Of a stretch of 42,391 nucleotides of DNA, positions 1 through 10,734 are shown piece by piece. The position numbers and the translations under genes are program-made. The stretch is from Nemertoderma westbladi. Its lineage: Eukaryota; Xenacoelomorpha; Nemertodermatida; Nemertodermatidae. The DNA is taken from assembly GCA_032718475.1 (NCBI GenBank), contig JAUCBJ010000197.1:1-42391 (forward strand), in the 5' to 3' direction. Each line of letters starts with the position of its first letter. Position 1 is the stretch's first letter. The notes beneath the pieces were generated by a model. The model ran no database searches. It had not been told where the DNA came from and was given only the letters and a program-made list of their open reading frames with translations.

Positions 1-1223
1 GTCTTTCTTTCTGCTGCTGCATCTGCTATAGCCTCCGCCATAGCCGCCGTTTTTTGTTCCTCTATCCTTCTTTTCTTTATTTGTTCTTCTTGGACTCTAG
101 TGAGGCGGAGTTTTTCATCACATTCAGCTTGGTTTGCAGCTAACATTTCGGCGTCGATTGAGTCCAACACAAGCTTGGTTCCTTCACTATTAGGGGAAAG
201 TCCAGACAGCCGTCTCCTCAACTCTTCGTCTCCTAGGAATCGCTGATAGTCGGACAAATAAATGTCGATAGCGTCTCTAGTTCGCGGTTTCTCGGCGGCC
301 TCTTCGCTTTTCGCTTGAGCAAGGGTGACATCATTTGGTTCTTCATAGGTTGATCTCTCAGCCAGCTGGGATTTCCACGGGGCTGTTTCCTGTACTTTAA
401 GATCTACCCGATGTAGCCAAGTTTTGACAGCAACCTGCAGCGACGTGTCCTGTCTTCTTTTGGAAGTTTCCTCAAAGGCTGAGAGGATTAGTCGAATGCG
501 TAGGGTTCTTTCGCGTATTTGATATAGCAGTTCTTCCTGCTCTTGAGGTCCGTGAGGTTGTCGAAACAGTTGTTCTTCCAATCGCTCCAAGGATCCGAAG
601 AATCCCTGCACATATCCTGCTGCCGACCTCTTCCAAACAGCTGGATCCATTGTATCTTTAGCCACTCCCATCCTGTGTATATCTTCCCAAGTAGCCTCGG
701 ACATATCCAACGGAAGTCCGAGTCCAGGAAAGTTCCATTGTGATTCAACAATAGATATCAATTCTTCCCTGGCGTATCCTGCGTAATTGTCTTGGGTCGC
801 TCGCTTATTCTTCTCCCAGTCGGCTTGATGTTCCTCCACCGCAATGAATATAGTAGTTAGCACTGCAGCAGGAAGAGTAAGAAGGGGGTCCGAGTAGACT
901 GTATCAGCCATCTGCACTCCATGTTCGGGAGTCAACTCTACAGTATCCGAACTGCTGGAGCTATCGGGTCGCTGGGAAGTAGGTTCTTGACCAAGATGTT
1001 GCTGCGATAAGACAGCTGCCTCTTGGTCCCGTTTTACCTGTGCCCGAGTGCCTATGATGGACCTATGGTGGACTAGCCTAGGGTCTGATACTACTGGAGG
1101 GATGACCTTTTTTACAGTAGGAGGTGAGCCGAACTCCTTTCTTATTCGCTCCACACTCCTATCTGAATCACAGATAGTTGTATCGATCAGACTGTCCGAC
1201 AGGTTTTGCTGAGTGTCAGACAT
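1..1223 (-). CDS. gag: BEL/Pao gag, partial (C-terminus off window)
   Basis: An ATG at 1223-1221 (gacATGtct, the same context as the copy B start) opens a frame that I read to base 1 without a stop, about 407 codons. The N-terminal part matches copy B gag in order: an Arg-rich segment, a conserved segment around SDPRLV, then a Ser-rich SSSSSDT stretch. Roughly 350-893 encodes about 180 residues, rich in Trp, Glu and Arg, that are absent in copy B. Downstream the two proteins match again (DAIDIYLSDYQRF and SEGTKLVLD), followed by an Ala/Glu/Lys-rich probable coiled coil cut by the window edge. Gag should form the particle around element RNA. That role is inferred from the family. The capsid-like region and pol lie beyond the window. 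Confidence 0.85.
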   Translation of the reverse strand, partial: MSDTQQNLSDSLIDTTICDSDRSVERIRKEFGSPPTVKKVIPPVVSDPRLVHHRSIIGTRAQVKRDQEAAVLSQQHLGQEPTSQRPDSSSSSDTVELTPEHGVQMADTVYSDPLLTLPAAVLTTIFIAVEEHQADWEKNKRATQDNYAGYAREELISIVESQWNFPGLGLPLDMSEATWEDIHRMGVAKDTMDPAVWKRSAAGYVQGFFGSLERLEEQLFRQPHGPQEQEELLYQIRERTLRIRLILSAFEETSKRRQDTSLQVAVKTWLHRVDLKVQETAPWKSQLAERSTYEEPNDVTLAQAKSEEAAEKPRTRDAIDIYLSDYQRFLGDEELRRRLSGLSPNSEGTKLVLDSIDAEMLAANQAECDEKLRLTRVQEEQIKKRRIEEQKTAAMAEAIADAAAERK

Positions 1224-3410
1224 GTTTAGTTATACAGTTGAAGGCTTACTGCTATAGTTACAGTTAAAGCAAGTCTAGTAATTCAGTATAACCGCAAGCC
1301 TAGCGATTTATTACCGGTACCGTTACTCTGTGTAACGTGATATATACACAATATATTAGAATACCGGTATGCTTATAATATATATAAGTATTATTACAGA
1401 CTAAATTTGTCCCAGAGTACCGGTATATAATTTTAGCACAAATATATATAAATATATAATAGGCCTATCGTGAATACCGGTATACAGCTTACACTTATAG
1501 TATATAAGTATAATTATGAACTAGAATTAATTACAGAGTACCGGTATGATTTCAGCTCAAATTTATAGAGATAAATATAATAAGCCTATAGTGAGTACCG
1601 GTATGTCAATTATTTTTAGAATAATTGAATTCCTGAATATTTTAGGGTTACTTATCTACTTTAACTTACTTTATTACCGTTATTTAAGTAGTAGTCCAAC
1701 TGGTAGTGAGACCTAGTTGTTGTATGACAGGCCTACTATTTATAAATCGTTTGATTTGATTTATAATATTTATATACCCGTTTAAATGGGTTTTTTTTGT
1801 CAATATTTGAAATAAATGTTATTATTTCTGGGGGAGCCACTACACAGAAGCTGAACGCTCTCAGTGAAGTGCTATTTATTTGACACTAAAACTGATAATT
1901 CTAATTTACCTAAGTTACTTAATACTACAAATTACTTACGATACGGGTGAGATTAATTCTCTAATTAAACACAACAAAATATTACGTACGAAATTTTTTA
2001 GGGTAATTTCACAGGAAGTCTACAAACCAGCCTAACAAAGGGTTAGATTTCTGGTTATTACAACGGACAGGGTACTACGGTATTTGAAATAATAAGTAGT
2101 AGTAAATATATTGTACTGTCCAGATAGGAAAATACCACCGCCTGACGACCTATAACCGTATCGCTATAGGTACTACGTTATGTATCACGGATTGTTCCTA
2201 CCCAGAAGCTAATAGAGCTAACGAATGTGCCTATCAACCACTTTACAACACAAATATACTGCCTACACTAATTACTTCGGAAAGCACTGTACACTAAACC
2301 CTAAATTAGGTACAAGTACCGGTATAACAAATAATCAGTAGTTAAATATACTTGAACAGTTAAAAGAACCACGGCATCTGCTGGAGTGACCGAAGCACAA
2401 AGTCGTCAGTCTTTACCTACGCCAAGCAGCCCTGATGTAGTACCGGGGTTAGTTTAACTATAACGGTATGTATAACAAGCACAATTACTGTAGGAATAAA
2501 CTTGGGGACATGAATGTTGCGAATAATCGCATAAACTCTGAATAATAAATATTACGCTACCCGTACAGAATACTCAAACAAATACAAACCAAACGCTGGC
2601 AGACTACTATTAAGCCTAAACAAACTACAGTATGTGCAGATTCTGAAACTGTTAGTTAGTATGCGTTCTAACACGGTAGTACGACTTACTCTTTAAGAGG
2701 GGATTGACCTTACCGCTTATGGCTGCCCCAACTTACTAACGGCACTTGATCAGACCAACTCTACACACGCAGCAATCCCTTCAGACCTAAAAATAGCTAG
2801 ACAACAATCCAGCCTACAAATATTTGAGTAATAACTATTACGGTACCTGAACAGACCACACAAACAAACACAGGCTAAAACACTGGCAGACTACGATCAA
2901 GCCTAAATAAACTACAGTATATGCAGACTCTGAAACTGTTAGTTAGTATGCGTTCTAACACGGTAGTACGACTTATTCTTTAAGAGGGGATTGACCTTAC
3001 CGCATATGGCTGCCCCAACTTACTAACGGCACTTTATCAGACAAACTCTACACACGCCGTAATCTCTCCAAACTCAACAACAGTCAGACAGCAGCTCAGC
3101 CTACAATTATTTGAACAATCTGAGCAGACTTACACGTCTTCAGCTCAATATTAACTTACTAGGAAATAAAACCGACAGAAATAAGTAAGCTCCAAAAGAA
3201 ACAAGGGGTGTACAGTCCCTAATCTCTTAAACAGCCTACCGGTATACAATGATCAAAATCGAATAATACTAAATGTACTTGTACAGCAGTACCGGTACCG
3301 GTGATGACAGTTAGGCCTACTGACCTACAGAAGCACCGGTTCAGTTTTACCAGTCACTACGGTATTTTGCAACCTTATTGCCTACTGCAATAAGATTATT
3401 AAACTGTTAC
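1224..3410 (-). other. untranslated leader of copy A
   Basis: This is a very long leader (about 2.2 kb) between the 5' LTR and gag, alignable by eye over most of its length with the 1.78-kb leader of copy B (28213-29992). It is longer than in B because of two internal tandem duplications: an approximately 250-bp block at about 2596-2850 repeated at about 2883-3130 (offset 287 bp), and an approximately 120-bp block near 1362-1603. I see no long frame in it. No primer-binding site complementary to a tRNA end was recognised next to the LTR. Confidence 0.75.
1312..1603. repeat. six spaced TACCGGTA palindromes upstream of gag
   Basis: The 8-bp palindrome TACCGGTA occurs at 1312, 1362, 1418, 1475, 1539 and 1596, at intervals of 50-64 bp, in very AT-rich sequence just before the gag start. 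Copy B has three at 29730, 29789 and 29847, with intervals of 59 and 58 bp. Part of the doubling in A is a tandem duplication of an approximately 120-bp unit. Confidence 0.85.
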
Positions 3411-4670
3411 TGTTCGCGCTTTTGAAGACCTTTAGCAGTTTAACCTGCCAAAATTTATATGTCTTTTCGTTAATTAAAACACCTTTAGCATACGACAACA
3501 ATTTTATGCTAATACACAAAACATTAGCCGAAAGTCAGCCCATGCGCGATCATTCACCCGATGGATCTACACCCGGGAGACTGAATTCGGATGCTTAAAT
3601 TTTATTATTGCAGTGTAAGGTTGCAGTGTATACCTACTGTATTATTCGATAGATCGTTAATAATTAATCTCTGACAGATATTATTGGCTTTCGGGAAATA
3701 TTAACAGTTCCTTTAGGACGTGGCGCTTTATCTATTTAAACAGAACTAAGACTTATACTAAAACGCAACGATACTGCTTATGATTGAAGTATAAAGCGTA
3801 TTCTTTAGGAAATACTTTGTTACCAATCACAATCATACACACTATTCTGCCGACAGTCAGTATATTTGATCACACATAAAGAGAGCAGCAATTGACTCAC
3901 GTAGGGTCTGCTAAATAACATTGGATTCAATACACACCACATTAATATAAATCGCAATTGTTATGTATAGCCGGTCTCTCTAACCTGTAGTGTATCAAGA
4001 AAATTGGGAATTTGGGTGATTTATCCGTATTATCCAAAGAGCAATATTTCCATCAACAAATAGGTACAATTAATAACTGACGGTAAAATAACAGTACAAA
4101 CAATATGATTAATGCAATTAAATTAAGTGAGTTAATGCTGTCTTTCGATTTGATTGATTAATTAGATTCGATTCGGTAACAGTTTATACTTTCGATAATT
4201 TAAGCAGTTTTACTAGAGTTCTTCCCAAAAGGCCGGTGTTTCTGGCTTAGACAGCAATAACAACAAAGTATCAAGTAAAAGCAGTAAGACTGAACACTCT
4301 CCTTATGATCGGCTGAAAAGCTACACGTCGACAGGAAAAATCGCTCTGATTGGCTCAAGCCAAACAAAGAACCATGCGTCCAATGGCTGTTTCCATGTCA
4401 GCAACCAGCTGTTAGATGTCGTAATATGAATCATCACGGCTAAGCTGTGAAAGGTAGTTGGTGCATTACAGGTTTTTTGCCTTACCATGTCCGCCAAAAC
4501 ACGTATATAGCAGAATGACTTTTATGTCCGTTAAAACACCTGTAACGGTACCTTGCGGGCGAGGGGAATATATATACAGTTAGAGAACCTTTTTAGAGTA
4601 TTCCAGCGCCTGGGGGGAAACTGGATTGCGAAGCAAAAGGGGCCAGTTAGATCCCACAGAAGCTTTTACA
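3411..4670 (-). repeat. 5' LTR of copy A (1260 bp)
   Basis: On the minus strand it begins TGTAAAAGCTT and ends GCGCGAACA, the same ends as the copy B LTRs. The half next to the leader (about 3411-4240, R/U5) closely matches copy B, as does the outermost 85 bp or so. The stretch between them (about 4241-4585) has no visible counterpart in copy B and would be the U3 promoter part. It contains a TATATATA run near 4570. Confidence 0.92.
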
Positions 4671-5425
4671 AGTATGTAATGAAAGTGGCACGTCACAAGA
4701 TCACACTATAAAGGCACCCACATTTTACTGTACATCTTGTTTCAGTGCTTGTACACTTATTGTTATCATTTATTGTTTTGGTTATAAAGCCATGCTTCTG
4801 AATCCTGCTCATTTTCCTTAATTCGTAATTTGTTTTAGTAATCATATATTTATTGTTTTGGTTAGACCCACCTCGATAAGCTGCTCCTTTCACTTTTAAG
4901 TTTAATTTTGTAATTTATAATGGTAAACTTGATCCAAATTTAATTTCCAGTGTGCCTCTAGTGTGATTGTGACATTAATAGTACCGGTAAAAACATTAAT
5001 AATTAATAATGTAAAATATATATCCGTTAATATCCCTCTACCATTTGGCCTAACTTTTCTTTGTTTATCTAAAACATTTACATTTAATATGAAGCAAAAG
5101 TGGTGATAAGGTCTGATAATAGTCTAATAATTGAGTCCGATGAACATAGACTATATGTTAGATCTTCGTTCACTACTTGACTCTCCAAATAAATCACATT
5201 TGAGCTAAGTGGGCAATGGGTCTTTGATTTTATATTGTGTAATATTATGGTTTTGTTCAGAAGTGGAAAAAACGAGATTGTTTTTTTTATAACAATGTTT
5301 TAAAAATGATACCTATGGTAACCACTGTTATTCATTTATTAAACTATACTCTATACTTTATTACAATACTGTTTTAAATGCTTATTCATGTTAATTGTGT
5401 GATTGAGAACTGAATCGGATTTTGT
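4671..5425. other. AT-rich stretch, no gene seen
   Basis: This stretch has no convincing coding frame. An 18-base motif, TTTATTGTTTTGGTTAGA, at 4848 recurs at 21861 and almost exactly near 22757, so a dispersed repeat fragment may lie here. Bases 4671-4675 are the presumed outer target-site copy of retroelement A. Confidence 0.4.
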
Positions 5426-5600
5426 TAATTTCAGTTTCAGTTTCAGTTACAGTATTCAAAATACGTAATTACAGTTTCAGTTACAGTTACAGTATTCAAA
5501 GTTCGCAATTACAGTTACAGTTATAGTTACAGTATCAAAAAAATCATCAAAACCATTCAGTTACAGTTGCAGTTACAGTATAATTACAGTTACAGTTCTC
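5426..5600. repeat. imperfect TTACAG/TTTCAG hexamer repeat
   Basis: Runs of TTTCAG, TTACAG and TTGCAG in irregular tandem, broken by short AT-rich spacers such as TATTCAAA. This is simple-sequence DNA with no coding potential recognised. Confidence 0.8.
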
Positions 5601-5769
5601 AACACTACTATCTATGTCCACTGTAGTCCTCTCAGTACTATTTATCTATAAAAACAACCTACACAACACAACAAACACAACTGACTGTAGACCTTTCCAC
5701 CAACACACAAAACTTAATGTAAATTGCAAACCGTCCACATATACTAGAAAGTTATTTCCTAAAGGAATT

Positions 5770-6574
5770 GATGCAACCACGAAGCTAAGGAAACATGATG
5801 CAATCACGAAGCTAAGGAAACATGATGTAACCACGAAGCTAAGGAAACATGATGCAACCACGAAGCTAAGGAAACATGATGCAACCACGAAGCTAAGGGA
5901 ACATAATGCAACCACGAAGCTAAGGAAACATGATGTAACCACGAAGCTAAGGAAACATGATGCAACCACGAAGCTAAGGAAACATGATGTAACCACGAAG
6001 CTAAGGAAACATGATGCAACCACGAAGCTAAGGAAACATGATGCAACTACGAAGCTAAGGAAACATGATGCAACCACGAAGCTAAGGAAACATGATGTAA
6101 CCACGAAGCTAAGGAAACATGTTGCAACCACGATACTAAGGAAACATGATGTAACCACGAAGCTAAGGAAACATGATGCAACCACGAAGCTAAGGAAACA
6201 TGATGCAACAACGAAGTTAAGGAAACATGATGCAACCACGAAGCTAAGGAAACATGATGTAACCACGAAGCTAAGGAAACATGATGCAACCACGAAGCTA
6301 AGGAAACATGATGCAACCACGAAGCTAAGGAAACATGATGTAACCACGAAGCTAAGGAAACATGATGCAACCACGAAGCTAAGGAAACATGATGCAACTA
6401 CGAAGCTAAGGAAACATGATGCAACCACGAAGCTAAGGAAACATGATGTAACCACGAAGCTAAGGAAACATGTTGCAACCACGATACTAAGGAAACATGA
6501 TGCAACCACGAAGCTAAGGAAACATGATGTAACCACGAAGCTAAGGAAACATGATGCAACCACGAAGCTAAGGA
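5770..6574. repeat. 27-bp minisatellite, about 30 copies
   Basis: The unit is about 27 bp: GATGCAACCACGAAGC followed by TAAGGAAACAT. There are 29 full units and a partial thirtieth. Variant units (GATGTAACC, and GTTGCAACC followed by GATACT) show a higher-order pattern: the block around 5959-6147 recurs 351 bp (13 units) later around 6310-6498. Because 27 is a multiple of three, the array reads open in several frames on both strands. These frames (9-residue repeats) are a by-product of the array and not evidence of a gene. Confidence 0.97.
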
Positions 6575-7739
6575 CAATTAAACAAACATTTACTCATCAG
6601 TTTATTGTTCCTGTTACCATTTCAACTACTAGGGATTTAGTTTTACATTTAGATCTAGATTGTGATTCAGGTTAGATTGAACTAGACTAGGCTGGATTGA
6701 ACTTCTTTGCGTAGTTTTTTTTTAAGTAATGATTTTTCTATCAAAAAGTTTGTTTGCAGCGGTTGTTATGGATACTGAAAAAATGATCAATGTAATTCAG
6801 ATGTAAAATATGTGATATAGTGCGGGTAGTGGTTGGTCCCAAGTCACAATATCTTAACGTTATGCTTCAAATTATTAATTATAAATTTGAACATCTGTTA
6901 AGCCTGGTTGCCAAGTTAACTGGTCTGGATTTTCAATTAACCTCAATCGGCATGATATTGGCCCATATAGTTGAGTTCAGAAACCCAAAGTTTATACCTA
7001 GTGTCGTTTTGCTAAAAATAGAGTTGTAAATATTGACTTGAATTATATAGACGCTTTTCTAAATCCGTTGCCTTGGAAACCATATTTTTCCCAGATATGA
7101 TACCCAGTCCAAAAAATGCGAAAAATCCAAAAGATGTAAATAACGGGACGAACGATAAATAAAGCATATTTTATTTACCGTACAATAAATAGTTATTAAT
7201 GTGTTATCTTACCTGTTTTTTTCTGCCTTTCCTCCAGATACATTTTTTAAAACGAATAATATTGATTGAGTATTAGAAATTTGTCATTCATTTGAACAAA
7301 AAATATCCCACGCCAATGAAAACATGATGAATGAAGGATGGCCTTATACAGTACAGCGTCTGGCAGTAGAAAGAATTGTATTACCGAACGCTAAGACTAG
7401 AATGCCGTCCCGTGGAATATTTCATTGTCTACATAACTGAATTAAAGAAAATATCGTAGTTACTTCAGTTGAAGTTGATTGTGATGCGATTAGTAGGAAC
7501 TCAGTTATATGATTAGAGAGTCTCTAAGGGTTGCTCAAGGTTGCTGCGCTCTCGTACACTTAGGACCTTCGCTAAACGTATCACAAAACTTCATTATCCC
7601 AATAATGGTAGCTAGCTACTTCTGGACCATTTTACAGTTAATATATGGGATTTTTAAAGATTTAGTTCGCGTATTTTATCGGGTTTTTATACAAATGGTT
7701 TTTATCCCAAGGCAAAATAAGGCTTAATTAAGGCTATGA
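6575..7739. other. AT-rich stretch, no gene seen
   Basis: Only short chance frames are present here. Near 7120-7200 there are TTTACCGTACAATAAAT motifs also found near 8380-8515, which suggests shared repeat fragments. Confidence 0.4.
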
Positions 7740-8739
7740 TGACCCACGCTAGAACTCAAGAACAAGAAAGAGTTCCATAAGCCGATAGTGGCTATGTGAT
7801 CGATTACTGCCCTACTACGCGACGCTACAACGTGGTACTGTGTTACCAGAATATCATACATGGCATAATGTAACAATACATTTCATTGTTAAAATTAACA
7901 TTATTTACCGCTCAGTCAATGTGCTAGCGGTAAATAAGATTTGCATTATTTACCTAGGTAAATGGGGATTATTGCTCTTCAATCAGTCAACTTTGCACTG
8001 TAATAAATACTACTCCGGGGCATTTTATTTATTTAATGAGTAGCTACGACTAGTAAACTGACATCAAGTAATTAATAATCTTAAAATATATAATATGTTC
8101 CAGAATATTGTGTATTTATTAAATTTAATAATTAGCCTGCCCTGCAGACTGTAACGGATGCAAATACCTACACTTTTTAAACGCCCATATCTCAGCTATT
8201 TATCAACAACATTAATAGTTATTTACAAATTTGGAATCCTTGTAACACCTTTTCCTTGGTATCAACAAATCACAATAAGGACGAATAATAACTGCGATGC
8301 GACTGGTGCAATGTTCAATTACTTATTAAACAATAATATATTTTAATAAATATAATAAGAAGGATGATTTTAACAATAAAATTACATATTGTACGATAAA
8401 TAAAACACGTTATTTACCTTTTCGGCCCTCGATCTGACTTATTTTCAGACTTATAACTTATCTCAGGAGGAACGGTAAATAGAGCATTTATTTACCGTAC
8501 AATAAATACCGGTAGTTATTATTACAAAATTACAACAATACAACAATTCGGTAAATTAAATGTAAACAAAAATGCAAATGTAATAAATTATACTAGTGGC
8601 GATGACAACAACACATATAAAATTCTAGAAATACATTAAGTACGTAATAATAAATATAAGTTATTTATGTAACCGTAGTTTAGGCCCCTACGTACAATAT
8701 TACATTATATGTAGCCATCCTCCTGACAAACCTATTAAA
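7740..8739 (+). promoter_or_regulatory. upstream region of exon 1, with an insertion
   Basis: The parts 7745-7810 and about 8595-8739 match 41320-41370 and 41398-41555 upstream of the second exon-1 copy, including the last 30 bases or so before the ATG (CAAACCTATTAAAATG in both). The roughly 780 bp between the two matching parts is missing at the second locus, so it was inserted here or deleted there. The conserved proximal part is the best candidate for promoter and 5' UTR. No definite TATA box or start site can be assigned. Confidence 0.55.
8158..8350. repeat. interspersed repeat, copy 1
   Basis: It aligns loosely with 11480-11712. Shared landmarks in order are AAACGCCCAT, a CTCAG segment, GGAATCCTTG/GAATCCTTGCA, ACCAACAA-type sequence, GAATAATAACTGCGATGCGACT/GAATAACTGCAGTGCGACT, and a final AAGGAT. 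It lies inside the segment missing at the second exon-1 locus. The family is not identified. Confidence 0.55.
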
Positions 8740-9161
8740 ATGTCGCTGCGATATTTGTGTGACAGGCCGTGGAAGGAAAAATTAGACACAAGGAATTGGA
8801 TAAATACTTGGTATAATATTTGGAAGGAATTTGTGGGTGAAAACAATAGAGGACTGATTGTTATCTTCGATAAATTAAATATATTTAATAGAGAGTTGCA
8901 ATGGCAGGTAATGTCTGCACTAAACCAAGTAGAATTCGATATGAACCGCGTGAAACGTATGGATTATTTATATTTATTATGGGATAAAATAGTGGATGAA
9001 CAAATAGCTATATTGGAAATAGGCATATACAACCTCTCTGCGCGGACCGTTGATAAAAATACTAACACATGTTTACATGATCTTTATACGACGTTGGACA
9101 ATAAAGGTGATGAGTGGAAAAAAGAGTTTAAAGAAATGAAAGAGAAACTTATTGATGTCAG
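8740..9161 (+). CDS. first coding exon of an unrecognised gene (copy 1)
   Basis: The ATG at 8740 has A at -3 and opens 140 codons plus two bases, ending at a good 5' splice site (CAG|GTAAAG, donor at 9162). The product starts MSLRYL and is rich in Trp, Lys and Glu. It looks mostly helical, with a charged C-terminal segment (DEWKKEFKEMKEKL). I do not recognise the family. A diverged copy at 41556-41986 keeps the start, the frame, the overall pattern and the same donor in the same phase (2), while differing by indels of whole codons. That argues for real coding under constraint. Reading on past the donor gives only AGG TAA. Phase 2 matches the candidate acceptors at 21277 and 23156, so I place this as exon 1 of the repeat-protein gene there. 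The intron would be about 12 kb, which is the weak point of the model. Confidence 0.75.
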
Positions 9162-9178
9162 GTAAAGTACCGGTCTGA

Positions 9179-9391
9179 TTACATTGTTTCCAAAGGACCC
9201 ATTTGCACTTTGGAATTTCTTTTTGATGCCGCCTCAAAGTTTGCAGCATCAACAAACTCCTTATTGCAGGTAGGACAATACTCCAGACAACTACAATCTT
9301 TACAAGTATGTTTCTTTCGAGCCTTTGAGTTCGTGAAGTAAAGGCACTTAACGCCTTGCATAAGCTTCTTGTTCTTAGCTTTACCAAACAT
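9179..9391 (-). CDS. small Cys-rich frame, possible transposase C-terminal remnant
   Basis: A 70-codon frame (ATG at 9391-9389, TAA at 9181-9179) lies antisense within the proposed first intron. It has a Cys cluster, KHTCKDCSCLEYCPTC, preceded by basic residues and KCLYF. The spacing, with RKK-x-T-C-x-x-C followed by L-x-x-C-x-x-C, recalls the Cys-rich C-terminal domain of piggyBac-type transposases. The first Cys pair and the usual His are not complete, and no other part of a transposase is next to it. It could equally be a chance frame. The resemblance is my inference and is weak. Confidence 0.3.
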   Translation of the reverse strand: MFGKAKNKKLMQGVKCLYFTNSKARKKHTCKDCSCLEYCPTCNKEFVDAANFEAASKRNSKVQMGPLETM

Positions 9392-9716
9392 ACTGAACTG
9401 ACATATCCAGCAATAAATTATTTAATAATATATATATAAGTTATAATCTAATGTCAGCAAACTGACGAAGTTAAGTAGGCCTTCTACGTATGTACGTATT
9501 CCGGATTCTACCTGTAGGTCCAATTAAAAGTTTAAGTTTATTGTATCAGCCTTTCAATTCTTATTCAGTAACAGTAGTCAGTACCGGTAGGCCTACGGTA
9601 CAAACTGTATGCATGAATTGAGAGAAACTGAAAGTTTATTAAAAAGTTTGATGCAGGTGTACCGGTAGTGAAGAACAATTCAGTGGCATTACTTTAGGAC
9701 ATTTGAACGACAATCA

Positions 9717-10734
9717 GGCTTATACTAAATAGGCACTTCGAAGTGTTCACTACAGAAACTGCACTATACACTACGATTGTCATGCTAAATCAGGTACTAC
9801 ACTACGAAGTGCTCACTGCAAAGCAATCACTTGAAGTGCGTAGTGCATACTTCGTAGTGCTGTAGTGATCACTACGATTTTGTTTCTAACTAATCTTGAA
9901 ATTACTAACGTTGCGGCAAGCCGACTTCAGAGGTCGGAAGGCGTAGTGGAAATATGAATCTTTTAAAATTGTTTGCTTTCCCCCTTTGTTTGTTCCTGTA
10001 ATTTTGTATGTAGGGCCATTCTTGCTGTTTTAATTTTATTGTTGAATAATTGGTGCTCTGAAGATGGCCCAATGGGCAGAAATATATAAGCTGGGTTGAA
10101 TATTTAAAGTTTAATATCGAGGGTTGTCCCCTATCTCGACGTCCGGTTTCGATTTAATCTTGAAATATAAGTGAACACTACAGTTTTGCGTAGTGTTGTA
10201 GAGGAGGCTACGATACCGGTACTTGAATACTGTAATATTTTTACTAAGATTTCACGATTTTGGGGTCATTCAAGTATTACCCTCATCAAAAATAAGGATT
10301 TTATGCCATTCCCCCACCCCCTGGTCATCAGTCATACTCTGGCTTCGTTTCCAGTGCCAGATTTTCCTATGGTTTCCTATGTGAGTTCTGAGCGCAGCAA
10401 TAAAATGAATGGAAAAATGAAAATTGCACTGAGTTCTTTTTTGGCATGGAATAGTGTGGAATACGTTCAGGGTAAGCCTATAATTCTACGGTTTTGGAGG
10501 AGTTGGAATTAGGTGTGAATAATCAGTGTAGCATCAGTGTGTTTTCTTTACATGGTGTAGACAGTAAAATAGAGTTTTACTGTAGTGATTACTTCGGAAG
10601 TTGTAGTGGCACTTCAATTTATTTAAGAACGAAATACGCGCGTAGGCCTAGTGGTACTTCGCTGTAGCGAAGTGTTTACTTCCCGTAGTGCGTAGTGCCA
10701 CTTCGAAGTGATCACTATGGTATTTAGTATACGC
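9717..10734. mobile_element. inverted-repeat element with CACTTCGAAGTG-type subterminal repeats
   Basis: The ends carry an imperfect inverted repeat (left GCTTATACTAAATA near 9719, right TATTTAGTATACGCC near 10719). Both subterminal regions are packed with variants of CACTTCGAAGTG and GTAGTG in both orientations (9730-9885 and 10560-10710), typical of non-autonomous DNA transposons. No transposase is seen. I could not define a target duplication, so the family is open. The middle is interrupted by a separate insertion (9903-10153). Confidence 0.65.
9903..10153. mobile_element. short insertion nested in the preceding element, 12-bp flanking repeat
   Basis: It is flanked by TAATCTTGAAAT at 9891-9902 and again at about 10154-10166. 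This looks like a target-site duplication of the variable length made by LINE-type machinery. The insert contains a small hairpin (CCGACTTCAGAGGTCGG) and the motif CTGAAGATGGCCCAATGGGC followed by AGAAA. No coding frame is seen. It may be a SINE or a 5'-truncated LINE or Penelope tail. Confidence 0.55.

Larger units (their letters stand above)
1..4670 (-). mobile_element. BEL/Pao LTR retrotransposon copy A, 5' part only
   Basis: The element runs leftwards: its 5' LTR is at 3411-4670, its leader at 1224-3410, and its gag frame opens at 1223 and leaves the window at base 1. It was recognised by close similarity to the complete copy B (26999-38505) across the R/U5 part of the LTR, the leader and gag. 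The 5' terminus is fixed by the LTR's terminal TG/CA. The 5 bp just outside (4671-4675, agtat on the plus strand) should be half of its target-site duplication. The other half lies outside the window, so completeness and coding state cannot be judged here. Confidence 0.9.

Noticed and set aside
5614-6675. Long open frames on both strands (353 and 305 codons) with 9-residue repeats
   Set aside because: They are the translation of a 27-bp minisatellite whose unit is a multiple of three. There is no independent coding signal.
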